A DNA stretch of 13,174 nt from an uncultured Collinsella sp. (GTDB lineage: Bacteria > Actinomycetota > Coriobacteriia > Coriobacteriales > Coriobacteriaceae). This document shows positions 6,608 to 13,151 of the stretch, piece after piece. The notes below the pieces were generated by a model that saw nothing but the letters and a program-made list of their open reading frames with translations, ran no database searches and was not told the DNA's origin. Position numbers and translations under genes: made by a program. Every line of letters begins with the position of its first letter. Position 1 is the stretch's first letter. The stretch lies in the NCBI GenBank assembly GCA_900752275.1, contig CAADUS010000219.1, positions 1 through 13,174 of the forward strand, written 5' to 3'.

Positions 6608-7846
6608 CTACGCGGCGGGCAGCTCGATGGTAAAGACGGTATGCTCGGGCGTCGATTCGCACGCGATGGTGCCGCCATGCGCGCATACAATCTCCTTGGC
6701 GATGGCAAGCCCCAGCCCAGCACCGCCGCGATTGGTCGCACGCGCTGCATCCAGGCGATAGAACTTCTCAAAGATCACCTTGAGCTTTGGCTCAGGGATC
6801 GGATCGCCCTGGTTTACAAATCGTACGCGTACGCCACCGTCACCCAAACACCTGGCCTCGATCGTGATAATCGAGCCTTCATAGCTATAGGCAACGGCGT
6901 TTTTCATGATGTTATTGAATACGCGAGCCATCTTGTCGCCGTCCACGAGTACCGTCAGGTCCTCGCAGATATCAACCTGGGCTTCCTTGTGCTGCTCGTT
7001 GAGAATGGGATAGAACTCATCGGCCACCTGCGCCAGCAATAGCCCCAAATCGACGTAGGCGCGGGTAAGCACGATATCATGGAAATCGAAACGCGTGATG
7101 TCAAAGAACTCCTCGATGAGAGCGTCGAGCCGGTGGGCCTTGTCGAGTGCCACGCCCGTAAAGCGTGCGCGCTGCTCAAGTGGCAAATCGGGAGCCTCCT
7201 GCAGGAGCGAAAGATAACCCACCACGCTGGCAAGCGGCGTGCGCAGGTCGTGCGCCAGGTACGTAACCAGGTCATCTTTGCGATGCGATTCGTCACGCAG
7301 GGCCTGTTGAACCTTACGCTCGCAATCGCGTGCCCGATTGAGCGCGCCCTCGACCTCGAGAAAATCGCCGTCGATGGTATCCCACGTGTCGGGGTTGTCG
7401 ATCAGACGGTCCCGAATACGAGCGGCGATTACGCGGTCGGCATGCTGCTCGCCCTGCTCATAACCCTGGTAATACAGGGCGCGTCCGCAAAAGAACAGAA
7501 CGCACACGGCAAGCGCCAGCACAAAGCCGAGCATGTTGAACACAAAGGCGGCATCAAAGAACACGGGCTCGCCAATATCGCCAAGCGCCATGGCCCCGAT
7601 TGCCAGCATAATTGTCCACGCGGCACCGCCAATTACCACGCAGCGGCGAACGATTTCAAATCGATCGATCAGCAAGAAGCCAATGAGCAGAACTGCCAGG
7701 ATGCCAACGATATTGTCAATGCCAATGAGTAGCAGACTCAGCAAAAAGAGCAGCACCGTCGCAAGTGCGCGGTTGTCGACGACCGCCCTTGTGTATTCAA
7801 AGAGTCGATCGGGCACCTCGAATACCCGCCTATCGTCTTTTGTCAT
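6608..7846 (-). CDS. VanS-like sensor histidine kinase with multi-pass membrane domain
   Basis: Sensor kinase of 412 residues. The HisKA region DDLVTYLAHDLRTPLASVVG (His at about 199) and the following YLSLLQEAPDLPLEQRARF, LDKAHRLDALIEEFFDITRF are very close in wording to VanS kinases. The catalytic domain has N box NNIMKNAVAYS, a G1 region reading VNQGDPIP instead of DxGxG (as VanS proteins often do), F box FEKFYRLD and G2 GGAGLGLAIAKEIV. The membrane part is unusual: about four hydrophobic segments between residues 28 and 120, with only short loops and no sizeable external domain. This suggests sensing within the membrane or through a partner. The start is the ATG at 7846, with GGGGAAG 8 nt upstream; GTG at 7852 is too close to the SD. 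It lies 25 nt after its regulator gene. No vanHAX genes are present. Confidence 0.88.
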   Translation of the reverse strand: MTKDDRRVFEVPDRLFEYTRAVVDNRALATVLLFLLSLLLIGIDNIVGILAVLLIGFLLIDRFEIVRRCVVIGGAAWTIMLAIGAMALGDIGEPVFFDAAFVFNMLGFVLALAVCVLFFCGRALYYQGYEQGEQHADRVIAARIRDRLIDNPDTWDTIDGDFLEVEGALNRARDCERKVQQALRDESHRKDDLVTYLAHDLRTPLASVVGYLSLLQEAPDLPLEQRARFTGVALDKAHRLDALIEEFFDITRFDFHDIVLTRAYVDLGLLLAQVADEFYPILNEQHKEAQVDICEDLTVLVDGDKMARVFNNIMKNAVAYSYEGSIITIEARCLGDGGVRVRFVNQGDPIPEPKLKVIFEKFYRLDAARATNRGGAGLGLAIAKEIVCAHGGTIACESTPEHTVFTIELPAA

Positions 7847-7871
7847 ATCCACTTCCCCACCATCAAAGGCG

Positions 7872-8567
7872 TTATTCGATTATGTAGCCGACGCCCCAGA
7901 CGTTTTTGATAAAGCGCGGTTTTTGAGCATCGTCGCCGATCTTTTCGCGCAGATGGCGGATGTGCACCATCACCGTATTGTTGGAGCCGGGCATAAAGTC
8001 CTCGTTCCACACCGCGCGGAACAGGTCCCCCACGGCCACCACGCTGCCACGATGCTCGACCAGATACAGCAAGATGGAATACTCGATGGGCGTGAGGCGC
8101 ACCCGTGCGCCGTCCACCGTCACACAACGAGCGTCGCGGTTGATCTCGAGGCCGTCGAGCTGGATGGTCGGCGACTCAACCGCCTGTGCGCGGCTGCCGT
8201 AGCTGGTATAACGACGGAGTTGAGCATGAACGCGCGCTATGAGCTCCAGCGGACGGAACGGCTTGACCACGTAATCGTCTGCGCCCAGCGAGAGGCCCTC
8301 GATCTTATCCTGCTGGGCATCGCGCGCCGTCAGCATAATAACGGGATAGGTATGGCCAGCGCGGATGGTGCGCAGCAACTCAAAGCCGTCAATATCGGGC
8401 AGCATGACGTCCAGCAGCGCCAGATCGAACTCCTGCTCCAAAATCGCCTTGGCGGCATCTGCTCCGCTATAGGCAATCTGAACATCAAAGCCCTCTTTTG
8501 TAAGGTAGATACCGACCAGGTCGGCGATGGCCTTCTCATCATCAACTACCAAAATGCGCTCGTTCAT
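7872..8567 (-). CDS. VanR-like OmpR-family response regulator
   Basis: DNA-binding response regulator of 231 residues, partner of the VanS-like kinase. Receiver features are the acidic pair DD at 9-10, phospho-acceptor Asp at about 53 (LALLDVMLPDIDG), Thr at about 80 (VIMLTARD) and Lys at about 102. The stretch GADDYVVKPFRPLELIARV followed by AQLRRY is typical of VanR. The winged helix contains LTPIEYSILLYLVEHRGSVV, SNNTVMVHIRHLREKIG and a terminal VWGVGYIIE. The start is the ATG at 8567 with a GAGGAG SD. It is divergent from the D,D-carboxypeptidase gene, so that gene is the obvious target, and autoregulation is likely; both are inferences. It should not be read as vancomycin resistance. Confidence 0.9.
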   Translation of the reverse strand: MNERILVVDDEKAIADLVGIYLTKEGFDVQIAYSGADAAKAILEQEFDLALLDVMLPDIDGFELLRTIRAGHTYPVIMLTARDAQQDKIEGLSLGADDYVVKPFRPLELIARVHAQLRRYTSYGSRAQAVESPTIQLDGLEINRDARCVTVDGARVRLTPIEYSILLYLVEHRGSVVAVGDLFRAVWNEDFMPGSNNTVMVHIRHLREKIGDDAQKPRFIKNVWGVGYIIE

Positions 8568-8587
8568 GCGTGCTCCTCTCGCGCTCC

Positions 8588-8593
8588 ATTATG
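8588..8593 (-). promoter_or_regulatory. Candidate -10 element of the vanR-like gene
   Basis: CATAAT on the minus strand (5 of 6 to consensus) lies 20 nt upstream of the ATG at 8567, giving a very short leader that holds the SD. No good -35 is seen at 17 bp, which would fit an activated promoter. An inverted repeat GTGTG-cgc-CACAC (8603-8615) occupies the spacer region. Confidence 0.35.
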
Positions 8594-8632
8594 CCCGAGG
8601 CAGTGTGCGCCACACACAACAAGCGCGGGCGA

Positions 8633-8648
8633 TTAAGTCGACCTTAAG
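8633..8648. promoter_or_regulatory. TTAAG-N6-TTAAG direct repeat, candidate OmpR-family operator
   Basis: TTAAG at 8633-8637 and 8644-8648 repeat with an 11-bp period, the spacing used by OmpR/PhoB-type dimers. The same bases also form a near-palindrome around GTCGAC. It lies in the 199-bp divergent region between the VanR-like gene and the carboxypeptidase gene, about 40 bp upstream of the candidate -10 of the former. It is a plausible shared binding site of the VanR-like protein. Confidence 0.4.
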
Positions 8649-8766
8649 CACCTATATGTCCGTTCGGGCGCAGACATGGGCCGCGCACGCCCGCGCACTG
8701 ATTGTCCGCGCCGGTAAACGATATACTTTGAACTCTAAAGAGACCATCCCGTCGAAAGCGAAATCT

Positions 8767-10107
8767 GTGAAGACCCTTAGTTCTCTTGTAAAGCGCTCCG
8801 CGCAACTGACCACCGGCATTGCCTGCGCTCTCGCCCTTGCTGCCGGTGCGCCGTCTATCGCCAATGCCCAGGTGCTTACGACCGATATCGTTTGCGGTAA
8901 GACCGCCGACGCCCGCGGCATCACGGCCGATAATCTGCCCGATATCGATGCGACCAACGCCATCGTCATGAGTAAGGACGGTTCCATCTATTACGCCCGC
9001 AGTGCCGACGAGCAGGTCAAGATCGCCTCAATCACCAAGGTCATGACCGCAATCTTGACCATCGAGAACTGCAAGATGGACGAGAAGGTCACGGTGAGCA
9101 GCGCCGCGGCAACCGTGGGCAATTCGACCGCCGGCCTGCTCGAAGGCGACGAGCTCACAGTGGAACAGGCCCTGCGCGGTCTGATGATTCCCTCGGGCAA
9201 TGACGCCGCCATCGTGCTTGCCGAGCATGTGGGCAAAAAGATCGGCCCCAAGACCAAAGATGCTGAGGCCACGTTTGTCAAGGCCATGAACGAGCGCGCT
9301 AAAGAGCTCGGCTGCACGGGAACTCTTTTTGAGAATCCGCACGGTCTGGACTTTGATGAGTGGGCCGGCGACATGCACTCGACCGCGCACGATGCGGCCC
9401 TGATGATGCAGGAAGCAATGAAGAGCGATGCGTTCCGCGAGATCGTGGCGAGCGATGATTCCTGGATTGAGGTTACAGGCGCCGATGGCTCCGACCACTC
9501 ACATTCAATGGATACGCACAACGAGCTGCTGGGGCAGGACGGCAATATCGGCGGCAAGACCGGCACTACCGACGATGCCGGCTACTGCTTTACGGCAGCC
9601 TACGACCGCGATGGCGACGAGACCTATACCGTCGTTTTGAACTCCAGCACCAACGACCAGCGCTTTGCCGACACGGCCGCCCTTGCCAACTGGTACTACG
9701 GCCACAAGGTGACGGTTGCGATCGCCAACACGCAGGAAAAGACCGCCAACGGCAATCCGCTCATCGCGCGCATAAGCCAGACCGACTGGACGGACAAGAC
9801 GATCGACGCCACACTCGCCGATCCCGCAGCTCAGGCGACCATCTTTTCGCTTGCCGGAGAAGTAACCGAAAAGGTTGCCTACGATGACCTTTCGGGCACG
9901 GTGCATGTGGGCGACAAAGTAGGTAGCCTCACGCTCAAACAAGACGGCATCAAGGTCGTTGTCACGGATTTGGTTGCCGATGAGGAAGGCTCGGGGCCGA
10001 ATCCCATTGAATGGCTTCTTGTGAAGCTCGACCGCCTGAGTCGTCGCATCGAAAACCGTCCGCTTGCGGCAGAAAGCGAAACCGTAGCCAAGGCACCCGA
10101 GGTGTAG
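8767..10107 (+). CDS. dacA: Serine D-alanyl-D-alanine carboxypeptidase, DacA/PBP5 type
   Basis: Exported penicillin-binding protein that removes the terminal D-Ala from peptidoglycan pentapeptides. The three active-site motifs are SITK (Ser 88, Lys 91), SGN (143-145) and KTG (264-266, in GGKTGTTDDAGYC). A signal peptide is visible: MKTLSSLVKRS, a hydrophobic core GIACALALAAGA, and cleavage probably after IANA. The C-terminus has a PBP5-like second domain and a late amphipathic stretch PIEWLLVKLDRLSRRIENRP that could hold it to the membrane. The GTG start at 8767 is chosen for the signal peptide; its SD is poor (GAAAGCGA) and a TTG at 8728 is an alternative. TATACT (8722-8727) is a possible -10 without a good -35. 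It is the only plus-strand gene here, divergent from the VanRS-like genes and closed by a strong terminator. Confidence 0.93.
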   Translation: MKTLSSLVKRSAQLTTGIACALALAAGAPSIANAQVLTTDIVCGKTADARGITADNLPDIDATNAIVMSKDGSIYYARSADEQVKIASITKVMTAILTIENCKMDEKVTVSSAAATVGNSTAGLLEGDELTVEQALRGLMIPSGNDAAIVLAEHVGKKIGPKTKDAEATFVKAMNERAKELGCTGTLFENPHGLDFDEWAGDMHSTAHDAALMMQEAMKSDAFREIVASDDSWIEVTGADGSDHSHSMDTHNELLGQDGNIGGKTGTTDDAGYCFTAAYDRDGDETYTVVLNSSTNDQRFADTAALANWYYGHKVTVAIANTQEKTANGNPLIARISQTDWTDKTIDATLADPAAQATIFSLAGEVTEKVAYDDLSGTVHVGDKVGSLTLKQDGIKVVVTDLVADEEGSGPNPIEWLLVKLDRLSRRIENRPLAAESETVAKAPEV

Positions 10108-10131
10108 GATCGAAGAACAATACGCTCGCTG

Positions 10132-10163
10132 AAAGGAGACGTCCGAAAGGATGCCTCCTTTTT
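10132..10163 (+). terminator. Rho-independent terminator of the D,D-carboxypeptidase gene
   Basis: AAGGAGACGTCC (10133-10144) and GGATGCCTCCTT (10149-10160) pair over 12 positions with one A-C mismatch and one G-U pair, around a GAAA tetraloop. A run of T follows to 10163. It starts 24 nt after the stop codon. Confidence 0.88.
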
Positions 10164-10165
10164 GA

Positions 10166-10187
10166 GGGTTCGAATCCCCAGCCGCCA
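10166..10187 (+). pseudogene. Degenerate tRNA 3' fragment
   Basis: Seventeen bases (10166-10182) match exactly the T-arm region of the tRNA-Ser gene next door, in opposite orientation (10248-10264). The fragment then reads CGCCA, lacking four acceptor bases (TCTC) present in the real tRNA. Nothing upstream resembles a D-arm or anticodon arm; the carboxypeptidase terminator ends 3 bases before it. It looks like a tRNA remnant or half of an old attachment site. Confidence 0.5.
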
Positions 10188-10197
10188 TTCTTGATAA

Positions 10198-10224
10198 TAA
10201 AAAAGGGCCCCAAATGGGACCCTT
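10198..10224 (-). terminator. Rho-independent terminator of tRNA-Ser
   Basis: On the minus strand AAGGGTCCC pairs with GGGGCCCTT around ATTT (9 bp, one G-U pair), followed by TTTTTTATTAT. It begins 14 nt after the tRNA CCA end. Confidence 0.88.
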
Positions 10225-10238
10225 CTACAAATTCATAC

Positions 10239-10329
10239 TGGCGGAGAGCTGGGGATTCGAACCCCAGATGCCCTTTTGGGGCATACTCGCTTAGCAGGCG
10301 AGCACCTTCGGCCTCTCGGTCAGCTCTCC
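10239..10329 (-). tRNA. tRNA-Ser (anticodon GCU)
   Basis: A 91-nt type II tRNA with encoded CCA. The acceptor stem is GGAGAGC / GCTCTCC with G as discriminator. The anticodon arm reads CTCGC-CTGCTAA-GCGAG, so the anticodon is GCT (reads AGC/AGU). A long variable arm ATGCCCC-AAAA-GGGCAT is diagnostic for Ser (or Leu/Tyr) classes. The T-arm is TGGGG-TTCGAAT-CCCCA. It is followed by a strong terminator. It lies 94 nt downstream of the 813-residue ORF on the same strand and probably has its own promoter. Confidence 0.97.
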
Positions 10330-10340
10330 GTAACAGCCGT

Positions 10341-10346
10341 TCTATA
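10341..10346 (-). promoter_or_regulatory. Candidate -10 element of tRNA-Ser
   Basis: TATAGA on the minus strand lies 12 nt upstream of the mature tRNA 5' end, correct for a short leader. No good -35 is seen at 16-18 bp; TTGCTC is 20 bp away. Confidence 0.3.
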
Positions 10347-10423
10347 GTAACCAAACAGCCGAAGTTGAGCAAGAGGGAATTTTCTAATTGCCTAGCGGCC
10401 TTTCCTCCTTGCAGTTTTCGCCC

Positions 10424-12865
10424 CTACCCCAGCGAGCGATTGAGGGAGCCGAGCTCATCGTTGCCCATGGTGCGCCACATTTGGAAGATGCAGACGCGCG
10501 CCAGGAAAAAGAAGCCGCTATCGACCAACTGCACGGCAGCATCCGCCAGCTGGTTGGCCACGGCGGACACGGGAGGCAATTCAAGCCCAGCCTTGCGGAT
10601 GGTCTCGACGGCCTCCTCAAACGTCGGAGGCTCATTGACACCCATCTCATTCATAAGGCCCTGCATTTCCTCCAGTGCGTTGCTACCCGACTCCTCGCCG
10701 CGCGGTACCAGGCGGTAGCATGCCAGCGCGAGCTCGAGCTGGTCGCAGTTCCAATAGGCAAACGCCAAGCGATAGAACAGATAACCGATTGCGGAACGGT
10801 CGCTGGCAATGCGCAGGCCGTGGCGCGCCACCTCGATAATCTCGTCAAAGCGTTCCAGGCGCGCCAACACGTTGATGAGCGCAAAGTGCGATTGCATGGA
10901 CGAGCGAGCCAGATCGTAAAGACGACGCACCTCGGGCAATGCCCGTTCAAAATCCTCCTGATCGGCGTAATAACTGCAGATCTCGTGCTGAGCAAAGTAG
11001 AGCGCGTCGGGAGCGCGCAGGATGCGCACCGAGCGATCTTCCTCCATTACCGGCAGCACCATACGCACCAGCTGGTTGTCGCAAAACTGCGTCTGAACCG
11101 GACCCGTTGCCAAAAGCTCGGCGACGGCGCACTTTGCCTCCAGCTCCTCAACAAGACGGGAGAAGCCCTCAAACGCACTTGCATGGTCAACTTTTACCTG
11201 CTCGCGCAACTCAACGACGCGCGCCACATACGGGTCATCGTCCTCCTCCATGACCTCTAGCTCATCAGCCGTATCGGCAAGCAGCAGGTCGCGCAACGCC
11301 GGCGGCAGCGAACGGTGGTCGTCACGCGGGCGAGCGTGAACCTCCGCAGGCTCAATCGCATCCGGTGCGTCCGACTCATATGCCTCAAGCATGCGCTTGC
11401 ACGGCATATCGTCCATGTCCATGCTCTCAAGATCCTTGGCGACAGGCACGCAATTGGCCAGATAGGCCGCACGCCCAAAGGAATATGTTGCAATGACGCG
11501 CTCGCCCCGCTCGCCGTCGGGAGCCGCAATCTGAACATAGCAGCGCGAAATGCAGGCACCTGCGGCAAAACACGCCGCCGCAAGCGTAAGCGCCACGCGC
11601 GCGTCGTGCTCCGCGGCCCAAGTCGCGCGCATGTCCACGTCTAGCTCGCGCCAGACGTCATCCTGAGCGTCGTATTCACGTTGCGGCATGGCATCCACGA
11701 CAGAGCGCCCAAACCGAACGAGCATAATCCCCTCGGCAACGTTTGCCCGATAGGTATAGTCGAGCCGTGTGACCACGTTGAGTGCCTCGACGATATGCGC
11801 GAAGCGGGTGCGCACGTCCCACTCACCGCCCGGCTGACAAGTCACCGTCCCCGGTTTGGCCCATGGGTTATCGCTCGAGGTCGTATCGAGCAGTCGAGGA
11901 ACATCGTTGGTCGTCTTGGCAATATGCCACGCGTCAAAGAGCGCACAACCCTCAAAGCTCGGCGAGGACGCCGCGGGGACCAATCCAGCCCCAATGCGCT
12001 CAAGGATGCCGGAGAGGCGGTTGAGATGGCACTCGACGGCAAGCAGCATGTCAATCTCGTCCTGGTCCAGCAGACTACGATCAAAATTGAGATAGAAAAG
12101 CTTTGAGCGGTCGATGCGCGCTAGGCTCATTTCGGACTTGGCAGCAATGGTGCGCAGGCGGGGCAAGTCAATCTCGCTCATCAGGGCGGCGGCATAACGC
12201 TCGATACCGCTCGGATTCTCGGCATGGTCAACACGGTAAAGCAGCGTCTCGATAGCATCGGGGAGCGGCGCCGTGTCAAAGCCCAAAAACACCTCGACCG
12301 GCTCGGGCAACTTTACGAGTTTGATCTTGTCGACAACGTTTTGCATGTCTGCATCGAGACCGTCGACGCCCGCCGTGTTCGCAATAGTGCTTTCGGAGTT
12401 GGCAAATATCACGTAGCGCAAGAACATCGAGGCCATAAACTCGCCGTAAGGAAGGGCGCGGGTCGAATTCCATGTCTCGAGGTCGGACTGCTCGCGCATG
12501 GGGCCTTCGGGAGAGCCGGCAGTTCGCGCACACGCGCGCATTGCTCCGTTGGCCTCCCTCACCATAATCTCGCCAATACTGGAATCGGACTCGTGAAGGA
12601 CCAGCTCCATGTCGGGGTCCTCGGGCAACGGTGCTTCCCGAACAGGGCGGTCAACCTTATAAACCTTGCCCGACACGCTCACGTAGCCCAAGAGCGATAT
12701 GTGGCTTTTGCCGACGAATTCGACGACGTAGCACGACTCTTTAGGATCCTCGCCAAAGACTTTCCAGACAACACCATACGAGCGCCCCGCAGGCTGCTCG
12801 GGCATCGATGGAAAACGCTTTTTGGGGTCGAAAAACCTGAGCTTGTATGTCGGACGCTCTGCCAC
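10424..12865 (-). CDS. Large uncharacterised protein with C-terminal TPR-like repeats
   Basis: I do not recognise this 813-residue protein. It has no signal peptide or membrane segment, so it is probably cytosolic. Residues 1-90 (from MAERPTYKLRFFDPKKRFP) look beta-rich and compact. The middle (about 90-560) is mixed and acidic, with a small Ala/Cys-rich hydrophobic helix region TLAAACFAAGACISRCYVQIA. A strongly acidic linker DELEVMEEDDDPY follows. Residues of about 620-720 resemble tetratricopeptide helices: DALYFAQHEICSYYADQEDFERALPEV, SHFALINVLARLERFDEIIEVARHGL, and AIGYLFYRLAFAYWNCDQLELALACYRLV. No catalytic motif is apparent. The start is GTG at 12865 with AGGGTGA about 7 nt upstream. 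It appears monocistronic, between a tRNA gene and a repeat-rich gap. Its codon use and base composition look like its neighbours, so recent transfer is not indicated. Confidence 0.85.
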   Translation of the reverse strand: MAERPTYKLRFFDPKKRFPSMPEQPAGRSYGVVWKVFGEDPKESCYVVEFVGKSHISLLGYVSVSGKVYKVDRPVREAPLPEDPDMELVLHESDSSIGEIMVREANGAMRACARTAGSPEGPMREQSDLETWNSTRALPYGEFMASMFLRYVIFANSESTIANTAGVDGLDADMQNVVDKIKLVKLPEPVEVFLGFDTAPLPDAIETLLYRVDHAENPSGIERYAAALMSEIDLPRLRTIAAKSEMSLARIDRSKLFYLNFDRSLLDQDEIDMLLAVECHLNRLSGILERIGAGLVPAASSPSFEGCALFDAWHIAKTTNDVPRLLDTTSSDNPWAKPGTVTCQPGGEWDVRTRFAHIVEALNVVTRLDYTYRANVAEGIMLVRFGRSVVDAMPQREYDAQDDVWRELDVDMRATWAAEHDARVALTLAAACFAAGACISRCYVQIAAPDGERGERVIATYSFGRAAYLANCVPVAKDLESMDMDDMPCKRMLEAYESDAPDAIEPAEVHARPRDDHRSLPPALRDLLLADTADELEVMEEDDDPYVARVVELREQVKVDHASAFEGFSRLVEELEAKCAVAELLATGPVQTQFCDNQLVRMVLPVMEEDRSVRILRAPDALYFAQHEICSYYADQEDFERALPEVRRLYDLARSSMQSHFALINVLARLERFDEIIEVARHGLRIASDRSAIGYLFYRLAFAYWNCDQLELALACYRLVPRGEESGSNALEEMQGLMNEMGVNEPPTFEEAVETIRKAGLELPPVSAVANQLADAAVQLVDSGFFFLARVCIFQMWRTMGNDELGSLNRSLG

Positions 12866-12957
12866 GAAATATCACCCTGATCGGTCGTCTAGAGAAGGAG
12901 CGGTCGCGGATGGGCCGCGACACCTACTCGGAATCTTACACGAGTCGATAAGAAATA

Positions 12958-12985
12958 GTCCGCTTCACGCTCGCGCCTCGACCGA
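12958..12985. repeat. 28-bp direct repeat, copy 1
   Basis: Identical over 28 bases to 13147-13174, starting GTCCGCTTCACGC and ending CGCCTCGACCGA. Copy 1 is followed immediately by GGTTCGAATCC, a tRNA T-loop-like box. The copies are 189 bp apart. Confidence 0.85.
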
Positions 12986-13004
12986 GGTTCGAATCCATGC
13001 ATGG
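12986..13004 (+). other. tRNA T-loop-like box GGTTCGAATCC next to a palindrome
   Basis: GGTTCGAATCC (12986-12996) is the standard T-loop sequence, and the same 11 bases occur in the tRNA-Ser gene and in the fragment at 10167-10177. It runs into the perfect palindrome CCATGCATGG (12995-13004). No T-stem longer than 2 bp forms with the upstream bases and no CCA end follows at the right distance, so it is not a functional tRNA. Confidence 0.4.
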
Positions 13005-13009
13005 TTGTC

Positions 13010-13039
13010 AAAAAGAAAAGCCCCCGTTTCCGGAGGCTT
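13010..13039 (-). terminator. Rho-independent terminator (minus strand)
   Basis: On the minus strand AAGCCTCCG pairs with CGGGGGCTT (9 positions, one mismatch) around a GAAA tetraloop, followed by TTCTTTTT. It lies 10 nt after the truncated tRNA 3' end at 13050-13069, as a tRNA terminator would. Confidence 0.8.
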
Positions 13040-13049
13040 CAAGTTCAAA

Positions 13050-13069
13050 TGGTGCGGCGTATAGGATTC
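13050..13069 (-). pseudogene. Truncated tRNA 3' end
   Basis: The minus strand reads GAATCCTATACGCCGCACCA: the second half of a T-loop, a T-stem half CCTAT, an acceptor half, discriminator and CCA, followed by a terminator. The expected first T-stem half (ATAGG) and the rest of the tRNA are absent; GC-rich hairpin sequence begins exactly at the T-loop. Confidence 0.5.
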
Positions 13070-13151
13070 CGCGCATCCGCTTCGCGGATCCGCACCGGCT
13101 TCGCCCGCCTGCCGGCGTGCTCGCCCGCTCGCTACGGACGCTCCGCGTCCG
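13070..13151. repeat. Run of three GC-rich hairpins
   Basis: ATCCGC-TTC-GCGGAT (13075-13089), CCGGC...GCCGG (13095-13115) and CGGACGC-TCC-GCGTCCG (13135-13151, 7 perfect pairs) follow each other. The segment is rich in CGCTC and GCTTCGC words and lacks coding signs. It resembles a REP-like intergenic repeat. Confidence 0.55.

Noticed and set aside
6608..8567. Vancomycin-resistance gene cluster
   Set aside because: Only VanR/VanS-like regulators are present. No vanH, ligase or vanX is found, and the nearby carboxypeptidase is a standard serine enzyme.
8527..8766. Longer carboxypeptidase reading from 8527
   Set aside because: It would place 80 Arg-rich residues before an obvious signal peptide and overlap the start of the divergent regulator gene.
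10388..11260. 290-codon plus-strand frame opposite the 813-residue gene
   Set aside because: Antisense shadow without motifs; the minus-strand frame is far longer and has a good SD.
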